From an uncultured Spartobacteria bacterium (lineage in GTDB: Bacteria; Verrucomicrobiota; Verrucomicrobiia; Chthoniobacterales; JAATET01): a stretch of DNA of 30,694 bases. Below the pieces are notes generated by a model. That model had not been told where the DNA came from. It searched no databases and was given only the letters and a program-made list of their open reading frames with translations. Every line of letters starts with the position of its first letter. Within the stretch, counting starts at the first letter, position 1. The stretch covers positions 1 to 30,694 of the forward strand of contig CALGTD010000015.1 of the NCBI GenBank assembly GCA_937901895.1. The letters run 5' to 3'. Both the position numbers and the translations under genes were made by a program. Below, in pieces: positions 15,636 to 24,300 of this stretch.

Positions 15636-16747
15636 AGTTCGACTACCTGATCGTCGGTGCCGGATTCGCCGGCGGCGTGCTTGCGGAGCGTCTGGCAACG
15701 GCGGGGCGACGCTGCCTCGTCATCGACCGGCGCAACCACATCGGCGGAAACGCCTACGACGCACCCGACAGCGCCGGCATTCTGCTTCATTGCTACGGCC
15801 CTCATTATTTTCGCAGCAACTCCCAGGTCGTTGTCGACTACCTCAGCCGTTTCACCGAGTGGCATCCGGTGGAATACGAGATCCGCTCCTGCACAAACGG
15901 GCGGCTTTGGAACTTTCCAATCAATCTCAATACCTTCGAGCAATTCATCGGACGTCCATCCACGGCGGAGGAAATGCAGGCAACGCTGGCCGAGTGGAGA
16001 ATGGACATCCCGAATCCGCGGAATTCCGAGGAAGTCATCCTCTCCCAGGTGGGGCGACCGCTCTACGAGATGTTCTTCGAGAACTACACCCTCAAACAAT
16101 GGAAGCGCCATCCGCGAGATTTGGACGCGTCGGTCTGTGGCCGCATCCCGATTCGCTTCAACCGCGACAACCGTTACCTCTCGGAGAAATTCCAGGCGCT
16201 CCCGAAGCAGGGATACACGGCGTTGTTTGAACGGATGCTGGACCACCCAAATATTTCCCTCGAACTGAATCGCGACCACCGTCAGTTGCCCAAAGCGGTC
16301 ACGTATGACCGGATGATCTACACGGGGATGATCGACGAGTTTTTCGACTTTCGGTTCGGTCCGCTCCCCTATCGATCGCTGCGCTTCTCCCCCGAAACCA
16401 TCGAGACGGAGTATTTCCAGTCGTTCATGCAGGTAAACTACCCGAACGACGAGGATTTCACCCGGATCGTGGAAATCAAGCATGCGACCGGGCAGAAGGC
16501 CAAACGAACGACCATCGTGCGGGAGTATCCCGACGACTACGAACCCGGAAAAGAAGCTTATTATCCCATTCCCGCGCCCGACAGCAGGGCGCTCTACCAG
16601 CGCTATCAGGAGCTCGCCGCAACCCGGCCCGGCGTGACATTCGTCGGCCGGCTCGCCCAGTATCGATATTTCAATATGGACCAGGTCGTCGCGACGGCCC
16701 TGACAACCTTCTCGAAGCTTGAATCCCGCGCCACCGCCACGGCGTGA
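15632..16747 (+). CDS. glf: UDP-galactopyranose mutase
   Basis: A flavoenzyme that interconverts UDP-galactopyranose and UDP-galactofuranose, supplying Galf for cell-surface glycans. The 371-residue length is typical. FAD-binding motif YLIVGAGFAGGVLAERL (5-21), D32 at the end of the second strand, IGGNAYD (37-43), YGPHYF (55-60, often PHIF in other members), YTLKQW (152-157), RIPIRFNRDNRYL (171-183) and PKQGYTALFERML (191-203) cover the diagnostic regions. The GTG start overlaps the EpsI-like stop by 4 bp. This coupling suggests that Galf production is co-expressed with the exosortase pair. Presence of Galf in the final glycan is inferred. Confidence 0.93.
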   Translation: MKFDYLIVGAGFAGGVLAERLATAGRRCLVIDRRNHIGGNAYDAPDSAGILLHCYGPHYFRSNSQVVVDYLSRFTEWHPVEYEIRSCTNGRLWNFPINLNTFEQFIGRPSTAEEMQATLAEWRMDIPNPRNSEEVILSQVGRPLYEMFFENYTLKQWKRHPRDLDASVCGRIPIRFNRDNRYLSEKFQALPKQGYTALFERMLDHPNISLELNRDHRQLPKAVTYDRMIYTGMIDEFFDFRFGPLPYRSLRFSPETIETEYFQSFMQVNYPNDEDFTRIVEIKHATGQKAKRTTIVREYPDDYEPGKEAYYPIPAPDSRALYQRYQELAATRPGVTFVGRLAQYRYFNMDQVVATALTTFSKLESRATATA

Positions 16748-16767
16748 GATTCTATTCGGACTCGCCA

Positions 16768-16782
16768 GCAGGGTGGCCCTGC
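16768..16782 (+). terminator. Possible hairpin terminator/processing site after glf
   Basis: GCAGGG-TGG-CCCTGC forms a perfect 6-bp GC stem with a 3-nt loop 20 nt after the glf stop. The following bases (GCTAATCAGG) are not T-rich, so intrinsic termination would be inefficient; the downstream oxidoreductase may still be read through. Confidence 0.3.
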
Positions 16783-16834
16783 GCTAATCAGGCCGTTCCC
16801 CGGATCCATTCACCGGCACAATTTCTCTGTTCCC

Positions 16835-18256
16835 ATGCAAAAAACCTATGATGCGATCGTCATCGGCGCCGGACCGGCGGGGCTGACAGCCGCGTATGAA
16901 CTGACCAAGGCGGGAAAGTCGGTTTGCGTGCTGGAAGCCGCGGAACAGGTCGGGGGAATGTCCCGGACCATTTCCCTCTGGGGCCAGTTCGTCGACATCG
17001 GCCCGCATCGCTTTTTTTCGAAGGACCGGCGCATCAACGCCCTCTGGCTGGAAATCGTGGACGGCGACTACTCGATGGTCGAGCGGCTCACCCGGATCTT
17101 TTACAAGAACCGCTTCTACAATTATCCGCTCAAGCCGCTGAACGCCTTTTTAAACCTTGGGCCTTTCGAATCTCTGCGGTGCCTTGGGAGTTATCTTCTC
17201 GAGCGACTCCGCCCTTCGCCGATCCGGGATAATTTCGAGAGCTGGGTGGTGTCGCGTTTTGGTCGCAGGTTGTTTTCGATCTTCTTCAAGACCTACAGCG
17301 AGAAGCTCTGGGGCGTGCCGTGCAGCGAGATTCACTCCGATTTCGCCGCGCAGCGAATCAAGAAGTTTTCGCTTATGGAGGCCATCAAGACCGCTTTGTT
17401 CGGAAACAGCGGCAAGCATGCAACCCTTGCGGACCGCTTTGCCTATCCCCATGGCGGCACAGGACGGGTGTATGAAAAGATGCGCGCGCGCATCGTCGAG
17501 AACGGAGGAGAAGTGCGGTGCAACTCGCCAGTGCATTCCGTCGAAACCTGGGATGACCAGGGGATGACCGTTCATCTCGAGGATGGAACCACCCTGCAAG
17601 CGACCGATGTCATCAGCACCATGCCGCTGACCCAGCTGGTCCACCGACTGCCCGGCACCCCTGAAGCAGTAAAGGAATCCGCCAGCCGGCTGCGCTTTCG
17701 GAATACGATCATCGTCTACGTGGAGACGGAAAAGAGTCCGTTTCCCGACAACTGGATTTACATGCACAGCCCCCAACTCCGTGTTGGACGTGTGACGAAT
17801 TTTCGGAACTGGGGACCCAGCATCCTCAACGGCCGGGAGGAAACCATCCTCGCTCTCGAATACTGGGCAAATTTTGAAGACGAGGACTGGCGTCAACCAG
17901 ACTCATGGTGGGCCGAACTGGGCAAACGGGAATGCATCGCCGCGGGGTTTGTCCCATCCGGCAAGGTCACACGCACCCATGTCGTAAGAGTGCCGCGTTG
18001 CTACCCCATTTACACCTGCGATTACAAACAACACCTCGCTCCCATCGTCGAACACTTGCGGAACATTCCGCATCTGCACCCCATTGGCCGGTATGGTGCG
18101 TTCAAATACAACAATCAGGACCACAGCATCCTGATGGGAATTCTCGCCGCCGAGAATCTGACCCAGGGCTCAAGGCACGATCTCTGGGAGGTCAACACCG
18201 ACTACGAATACCAGGAAGGCTCGACCATTACCGAAACCGGCCTGGCAGACGGCTGA
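16835..18256 (+). CDS. FAD-dependent oxidoreductase of the Glf/protoporphyrinogen-oxidase-like superfamily
   Basis: 473 residues. The dinucleotide-binding motif is IVIGAGPAGLTAAYELTKAG (8-27) with E34 for the FAD ribose, then QVGGMSRT (38-45) and IGPHRFFSKD (55-64), which resembles the PHxF region of UDP-galactopyranose mutases. FFKTYSEKLWGVPCSEI (150-166) also parallels the YT-KQW segment of the neighbouring Glf, and YPHGGTGRVYEKM (204-216) is the second FAD-contact region. It is longer than a mutase (about 370-390 residues), so a different sugar or isoprenoid substrate is possible; I cannot assign the reaction. Its 3' end overlaps the convergent GT39 gene by 29 bp. Confidence 0.78.
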   Translation: MQKTYDAIVIGAGPAGLTAAYELTKAGKSVCVLEAAEQVGGMSRTISLWGQFVDIGPHRFFSKDRRINALWLEIVDGDYSMVERLTRIFYKNRFYNYPLKPLNAFLNLGPFESLRCLGSYLLERLRPSPIRDNFESWVVSRFGRRLFSIFFKTYSEKLWGVPCSEIHSDFAAQRIKKFSLMEAIKTALFGNSGKHATLADRFAYPHGGTGRVYEKMRARIVENGGEVRCNSPVHSVETWDDQGMTVHLEDGTTLQATDVISTMPLTQLVHRLPGTPEAVKESASRLRFRNTIIVYVETEKSPFPDNWIYMHSPQLRVGRVTNFRNWGPSILNGREETILALEYWANFEDEDWRQPDSWWAELGKRECIAAGFVPSGKVTRTHVVRVPRCYPIYTCDYKQHLAPIVEHLRNIPHLHPIGRYGAFKYNNQDHSILMGILAAENLTQGSRHDLWEVNTDYEYQEGSTITETGLADG

Positions 18257-19490
18257 CAAGTTTCGTCGCCATCAGACGGACCGTCCCATAGACGACGGGC
18301 GCCACGACAAAGAAAAGGAGCACGTCGCAGGGGACGCGATAACGAATCCGCGTCATCACGACGGATGTCAGCATCGCGCAGGCCAGATATCCCAACACCA
18401 GCAGCCATTCCTTCCAACCGGTCCGGCCTTCCGGCCACGAAGAGACGAGCCGGATCACCAAAACGGCGAGAAGCGAGTAATAGGTTGCGAACATCACGGC
18501 ATCCCGCAGGGATGAGCCCGCGCTCTTTACGATCAACTCGTTTCGGAAGTTGAAGTAGTTCAGAAGCTTCTGGAAATACATCGCCGCAGCGGAACCTGGA
18601 TTCTCGAGAATCCAACGTTTTGCTTCCGCGGAGTAGTAAGCGTCGGCCTCGATTTCATCCATCCCCCGGCTTTGCACTTCCGTTTCCCATTGGGAAAGGT
18701 CGATGTTCAATCCCGCATTGGGGCGGGTGAATTCACAGTTTCCGGCCAGAAGATTGTAACCACTGTTTGTCGAAAACGGCACAAACTTGCCCATGGTTTG
18801 ATGGTTTCGGATCCCCCACGATGCCGTTGCGAGACCCGCAACCATGACAAAAACCACCGCATGGAGAACTCCTCCCGTCCGAAATCGCAGGATTGGCACG
18901 AGAGCCAGAATACCCACCCAGGTCAGATACATTGGAGCCGTGAGTGTGCACCATCCCATCAGGACTCCCGCCACCACCGCCCGCCACCGGCCCTCTGCGG
19001 AGCGCAACAAAAGTGCGAGCGAGACTGAAATCAGGAAGAAGCAAAACGCCTGGGGATAGAGCGTCGAGCAGACATAGATCGTCACCGGATAACAAAACAG
19101 CAGCAAGAGCACGGCGAACCTGCCCGCCCATTTCCTCTCCGGTCGAAACCACACTCCAGAGAGGACCCAAATTCCGATCGCAAGAATCGCGAAGTTCACC
19201 GCAACCATTCCGGACCACCCGAGTCCGACCATTCCGAGAATCGCAAGCCAGAAGACGAAGCCCGGAGGGCGTGACGCCGTCGGATTTTCACCATCCCAGG
19301 TCAGAAAACCATGCTCCCGAAGATTCTCCGCCAATTCGAAATACTCTTTTTCGTCCGGAAAAACGACGCCGGCCTGATGCCGGAAACTCAGAAATGCTCC
19401 GGCGGCAAGAAACAGGAGCAGCAATCCAATTGAACCGGCCCGAAACCAGCGAACTTCCTTCCCGGAGATGGCCTGCAACACGTCCGTCAC
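18228..19490 (-). CDS. GT39/ArnT-like membrane glycosyltransferase (GT-C fold)
   Basis: A 420-residue integral membrane protein from a GTG. After the first span, GVVFPDEKEYFELAENL (41-57) carries the Asp-Glu pair (D46, E47) that in GT-C enzymes lies in the first periplasmic loop and serves catalysis. TASRPPGFVFWLAIL (71-85) is the next family signature. Multiple hydrophobic spans follow up to about residue 205, then a periplasmic domain with RNHQTMGKFVPFSTNSGYNL, then more spans. Such enzymes move a sugar from a polyprenyl-phosphate carrier onto protein or lipid in the periplasm. It points toward the polysaccharide locus and may glycosylate exported products; the acceptor is not known. Confidence 0.78.
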   Translation of the reverse strand: MTDVLQAISGKEVRWFRAGSIGLLLLFLAAGAFLSFRHQAGVVFPDEKEYFELAENLREHGFLTWDGENPTASRPPGFVFWLAILGMVGLGWSGMVAVNFAILAIGIWVLSGVWFRPERKWAGRFAVLLLLFCYPVTIYVCSTLYPQAFCFFLISVSLALLLRSAEGRWRAVVAGVLMGWCTLTAPMYLTWVGILALVPILRFRTGGVLHAVVFVMVAGLATASWGIRNHQTMGKFVPFSTNSGYNLLAGNCEFTRPNAGLNIDLSQWETEVQSRGMDEIEADAYYSAEAKRWILENPGSAAAMYFQKLLNYFNFRNELIVKSAGSSLRDAVMFATYYSLLAVLVIRLVSSWPEGRTGWKEWLLVLGYLACAMLTSVVMTRIRYRVPCDVLLFFVVAPVVYGTVRLMATKLVSRLPGRFR

Positions 19491-19540
19491 GCGCTGCAGA
19501 GTAAAGACGGAAAATGGCTTTGGAAGCGAAATCCAGCTCT

Positions 19541-20434
19541 CTACGCCCCGGCGGGACGGCGGGATTTGAAGGTCAGTTCGGCGATGCCGGACTTGTCGAG
19601 TTCGCCGAGGCCGTGGGAGACCATGCGGTCGTATTGGGCCTTTGTTGCTGCGGCAAGCGGGGTTTCCACTTCCGCTTCGCGGGCGAGTTCGAGCGCAATG
19701 CCGGAGTCCTTCGCCGCGTGTGCGGCGGAGAAATAGCAGGCGTGGTCGCGGTTCTGCATGTCCTCACCGTCCGTCTCCAGCACCCGGGAGTTTGCCCCGG
19801 TTTGTGAAAACACCTCCCGCAACATGGCAAGATCGAGTCCGAGCGCCTCGCCGACAGCGAGGCCTTCCGCAAGGCCGGCGGTGTTGATGTTCATCACCAT
19901 GTTCACGAGCGCCTTCACCTTCGCCGCCTGGCCCGTTGCTCCAATATACCGCAGAGAGGCGCTGAGTTTTTCGAGAATGGGCTCCACTTCCTCGAAGACC
20001 CCGCGGTCTCCCGCAACCATGAGATAGAGCGTGCCTTGGCGGGCCTGCGTGATGCTCGATGCCATGCACGCTTCCAGCGTCTTCGCACCCGCGCGACGGG
20101 CCGCCGATTCCACCTCCTTGTGAATCGCGGGCGTCACCGTCGCAAAATTCACGAACGTCCTTCCCTCCGCACCCTGCAAAAGCGAATGCTCCGTGCCGGA
20201 AAAGATCTCACGCATCGCCGCATCATCGGTCACCACCGTGAAGACGACGTCGCTCTTGGCCGTCACTTCGGGCAGCGTCTCGCACGCGGCGCACCCGAGT
20301 TCCGCGGCGAGTTCGCGAGCGGCGTCGGCTCGCACATCGTAGACGGCGCTGACCGTGTATCCGACATCCTTCAGCCGCCGCGCCATGTTAGCACCCATGC
20401 GGCCGACTCCAACGATTCCAATGCGCCTGTTCAT
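19541..20434 (-). CDS. NAD(P)-dependent beta-hydroxyacid dehydrogenase-like oxidoreductase (3-hydroxyisobutyrate dehydrogenase family)
   Basis: A 297-residue soluble enzyme with an N-terminal Rossmann domain: IGIVGVGRMGANMARRLKD (5-23), the family fingerprint. D33 after the second strand suggests a preference for NAD. TFVNFATVTP (93-102) is the usual fourth-strand segment. The catalytic-lysine helix is GATGQAAKVKALVNM (165-179), with K174-x3-N178 matching K-x-x-x-N. The substrate loop normally reading (D/E)APVSGG is EACMASSI here (121-128), so the substrate may differ from 3-hydroxyisobutyrate or tartronate semialdehyde. Its ATG overlaps the stop of the upstream HTH-MBL gene (ATGA), implying a shared operon and possibly linked metabolism of small carbonyl compounds. 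Confidence 0.86.
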   Translation of the reverse strand: MNRRIGIVGVGRMGANMARRLKDVGYTVSAVYDVRADAARELAAELGCAACETLPEVTAKSDVVFTVVTDDAAMREIFSGTEHSLLQGAEGRTFVNFATVTPAIHKEVESAARRAGAKTLEACMASSITQARQGTLYLMVAGDRGVFEEVEPILEKLSASLRYIGATGQAAKVKALVNMVMNINTAGLAEGLAVGEALGLDLAMLREVFSQTGANSRVLETDGEDMQNRDHACYFSAAHAAKDSGIALELAREAEVETPLAAATKAQYDRMVSHGLGELDKSGIAELTFKSRRPAGA

Positions 20435-21249
20435 TTGCTTTTCGGGAAAAATGGATTGTTCGTTTTTTGCTCACCGACGGTCGTCAGCGGTCCGTGTCCG
20501 GGACATAGAACCGTGTCGTCGGGAAGCGTGAGAATCTGCTCGCGGTTCGTTCGGAGTGCATCCTGATACGAGACTACGCCGCCCCCCATGGAACCGGCAA
20601 ACATGGCGTCGCCGCAGATCGCGACGGGACGCTCGAGGCCGCGAATCACATACGTGACTCCACCTCGCGCATGACCGCACGTCAGCCGCGTCTCGACGAG
20701 CAATGAACCGACCGAGAACTCGCTCCCGGGTTCGAACTCCTCCGCCCCATCGACGGGTTCACCCCCCGGAGTCCACGCATGCGCCTTCGTTTTCTCGAGG
20801 AGGCGGTCGAGGTCGTAAATGTGATCCCCATGCGAGTGGGTGATGAAGACCTGTCGGACCTTCACTCCCAGCTCTTCGGCGGTGTCGAGCATGCCTCCAA
20901 CATCGGAGCCTGTGTCAAAAATCGCAGCCTCCCGCGACGCGCCGTCCCAAACGAGGTAGGCGTTTACCGTCATGTCGTCGAAAGCCGTGTTGAACTGCCG
21001 AACGCCGTCGATTCCTGGTTCCGTCGGAACGTAGGTGCCGGAACCCAGCGCCACGAGCGCATCCGCATCAAGGCCGAGCGCCGGCGCGAGGCCGCGCGCG
21101 GTCGCCTCGTCGAATGTTCCATCGAGCGCGGCCTGAATGGCATCGGGGGACACGCCCGACTTCTGAGCGAGCTGTGACGCGGAAATACCCAGCCCGCGCA
21201 TGGCCTTGCCGAGCACGTCTTCGAACCGGTCTTCGAGAGGAATATTCAT
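20431..21249 (-). CDS. HTH-metallo-beta-lactamase fold fusion protein (glyoxalase II-like hydrolase)
   Basis: 272 residues from the ATG at 21249; an upstream in-frame extension of 26 residues has no domain features. Residues 12-45 (VLGKAMRGLGISASQLAQKS, then GVSPDAIQAAL) resemble an XRE-type helix-turn-helix. Residues 85-255 are a metallo-beta-lactamase hydrolase with a complete ligand set: THSHGDH (137-143; H138, H140, D142, H143), H193 in CGHARGG, D214 in CGDAMF and H252 in PGHGP. Hydroxyacylglutathione hydrolase or a related thioesterase is the nearest recognisable activity. The HTH-like part suggests DNA binding or dimerisation but is untested. It overlaps the dehydrogenase gene by 4 bp. 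Confidence 0.82.
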   Translation of the reverse strand: MNIPLEDRFEDVLGKAMRGLGISASQLAQKSGVSPDAIQAALDGTFDEATARGLAPALGLDADALVALGSGTYVPTEPGIDGVRQFNTAFDDMTVNAYLVWDGASREAAIFDTGSDVGGMLDTAEELGVKVRQVFITHSHGDHIYDLDRLLEKTKAHAWTPGGEPVDGAEEFEPGSEFSVGSLLVETRLTCGHARGGVTYVIRGLERPVAICGDAMFAGSMGGGVVSYQDALRTNREQILTLPDDTVLCPGHGPLTTVGEQKTNNPFFPKSK

Positions 21250-21330
21250 ATGAAAATACTGGATGGTGAGTTGGTGGAGGATCCGATGGATTCGAGCGTT
21301 TTCGCGGCGCATCCCTTGAAGCGCCATCCG

Positions 21331-24300
21331 CTACGGCCCTCCCGCCTGGATCTGCCTTCGGAGGATGAAATAGAGCGCCACGAATCCCGCGAGCGTGGAA
21401 ACAATCATCACCCCGGTATTGAAAGTGATCACGCTCGCACGAATGCCGAAATAGCGCTTCTCGGGCCCAAAAAAGACGTTCAGGTGCTCGTCCGACGTGC
21501 CATCCCGACGGTAGTCGAGCTGTTCCATCTCCGCCTTCGAAACAAGATCGGTGACCTTCTGGTTCACGTAGAGCTGCTCCGCGGTCACCCCATCCCTCGG
21601 CCCCGCGAGTGCGGCAGGATCGTAGGGCGCGCCGCCGATGATCTGGTCGATGACCTTGAACTTGGCATCGACATCTTTCGGAGTGGCTCCCCGGAGTCCG
21701 GAAACGAGCGCCAGGAGCTCCTTGAGATCGTAGAGTCTTTCCGCGTCGTCCTCGGTGGGATTTTCCTTCTTCGCAAGCTGGGACATCGCCGCCTGAATCC
21801 GATCCTGCCGGCTGGTCAGCGGATTCCATTTCGCCTGCGCGTAAATGAGCGCTTCGTAGGACCAGCGCATCGGCATGAACTCGCAGATCAGCGGAACCTG
21901 CAGGTCGCTGCGGGGCGGAAGCGCGCTTTCCGGGTGCCTCGAGAACCACTGCTGGACGACGTATACGAAGTCGAGGTTGCGATTCATCTCCTCGTATTTG
22001 ATGAGAGCACCGCCGAGGATGATCTGCGGAATGAGGACGGCCGGAATGATGTTCACCGCCGTTTTCCCCTCCGGCACGAGGGCGGAAATGATGAGCCCGA
22101 TCGCAATGCCACTGACCGCGGTGAGCACCATGGCAATGAAAAGCACCCAGAACATCCCGCGCACGGAGAGCAGCCAGTTTGCGAGGAGCGTGAACTCGAC
22201 GCTTTGCAGGATGGCGAACACCGCGAGAGTCACGGCTTTTGCCGTGACGTAATAACCGAGGCGCACGTTGAGATTGCGCTCACGAAGCAGCACGGGGCGG
22301 TCGCGGATGATGTCGTCGACGCTGTTCGTCAAGCCGAGGAACATCGCGACGACCAGCGCGAGAAAGAGGTAGGTCGGAATGTGGTAGGCGGATGCGAAGT
22401 CGTAGGTTCCGCCTTCGCTGAATCGCAACACCATCCCGATGAGCAGCGCGAGGAGCGGAGCCATGACGAGCGTGGTGAGCAGATTCGCGCGGTTGCGGAG
22501 CTTGCTGATGAACGCACGCCGCATGAGCGTGGAAAACTGGTTCCACTCCTCGCGCCAACGGATCGGCTCACGGCGCCGCACCGGCGGTGGAGCGGCGGGG
22601 AATGTCGCGCTCGCCGCAGCCCCCGGCGACTGGGATTTCTCGCGGGACACCGGCGCGGCACGGACATCCTTCACGAGGCGGTATGCCTCGTATTTGTCGC
22701 GCCAGTAGTCGGGGGAATAGCGGCGGGCCGGCACGAGCTGGCCGCGATTGTTCTCCTCGTAAATGATGTCGCCGCTGAGGTCGCGCAGCGGCGTCTCGAG
22801 CACATCGAAAATGAACTCCGGGCGCGCGGTATCCCCGATATCCGCGGCTCCCAGCGCAGTGCCGTAGTGCTGGAGATGCTCGGCGTCGGCGAAATATTGC
22901 AGCGTCTCGTGCGGAGTGCCGAAGAACACAAGCTTCCCGCCCTTGTCGAGCAGGATGACCTTGTGAAACATGTTGAAGATTCGCGAGGTCGGCTGATGGA
23001 TCGTCACGAGCACGATCTTGTTGTGCGACATCGCTCGAATGATCTCGATGACGTGCTCGGAATCCTTCGACGAAAGCCCGGAGGTGGGCTCGTCGAACAG
23101 GAAGATGTCGGCCGAGCTGATCATATCGAGGCCGATGTTCAGCCGCTTGCGCTCGCCGCCGGAGAGCGTCTTTTTCTGGGCGGCGCCGACGACGCTGGTG
23201 CGCCGTTCATTCAAGCCAAGCTCGGCGAGCTTGCTGTCGATCCGGCGCAGACGTTCGCGACGGGACAGGTGCGGGGAACGGATCGCCGCCGCGAAATCGA
23301 GGTTCTCCTCGATGGTGAGATGCTCATCGAACGCGTCGTATTGCGGGACGTAGGTGACGTAGCGGCGCAGGGAGTCGTAGTTCGCGTAGAGCGAGCGTCC
23401 ATTGAAGAGCACCTCGCCATGCACGGGCGTGAACTGCCCGGCAAGCATTCGCATGAGCGTGCTCTTCCCGCAGCCACTCGCACCCATCACGCAGATCATC
23501 TCGCCGCGTTGTGCGGAAAACGTGAGCCCGTCGAGAGCCACATCGCCGTTGCGGAACCGGCAGACAACATCGCGCACCTCCAGCGTGCGGATGATGTTCC
23601 GCTCCTCCTCGATGAGACGGTCGGTGAAGTTGCAACGCAGCACCTGCCCGGCGTCCACGCGAATGGTGTCGCCGTCCGCCAGTTCTGCGGAATTCCGGAC
23701 CGGCGTGCCGCGAACGAGAATCGGCCGGTCGGCCTGGAGCACCTCGACCCGGCCAACCTTGCGGTCGTAGTCGCAGTAGATCTTCAGCAGCACATCGCCA
23801 CCCGTGCCCGGCGAAAGCAGGATGTCATCCTCGTTCAACAGTCCCGGATTGTTCGAAACCAGATACTCTGATTTTGACGCCTTGAGCTGAAAACGGCCTC
23901 CATAGGACCGCGCGCGCCGCCGGAGGTCGTCAATCGAGAGCTCGCTGTCGTCGTGGAAGATGATCTTGTCCTCGAGCGTTGCATCCACCGCGACGCCCTG
24001 GCGCAGACGCACTCCGTTGAGGACGGCGTCGACATCGCGAAGCGCACGGACATTGACCTTCAGCCCAAACGTCACCTCCAGGCAGCTGTCGCGTGACTGG
24101 TTCTTCTCGAGGCGCACCTCGTCGTCCTCGCTCACTGCGACAAAGATGTGCGGGAGCGAGACGTTCTTCTTCGCGTTGAAATAGAAGACGAGGTCCTGGT
24201 GCGTGAGAACCTGCTCGTCGAGAATGATGCGCTGCCCGGTGTAGAGCCGGCAGAAATCGTTCGGCTTGAGGAGACGCCCCTGCACGATGAGGTTCCGCCC

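Noticed and set aside
21250..23871. Plus-strand open frame of 873 codons antisense to the ABC transporter
   Set aside because: The translation is rich in Arg, Glu, His and Val without domains or membrane segments, while the opposite strand encodes intact Walker, signature and permease motifs. Long antisense frames are expected in GC-rich DNA.
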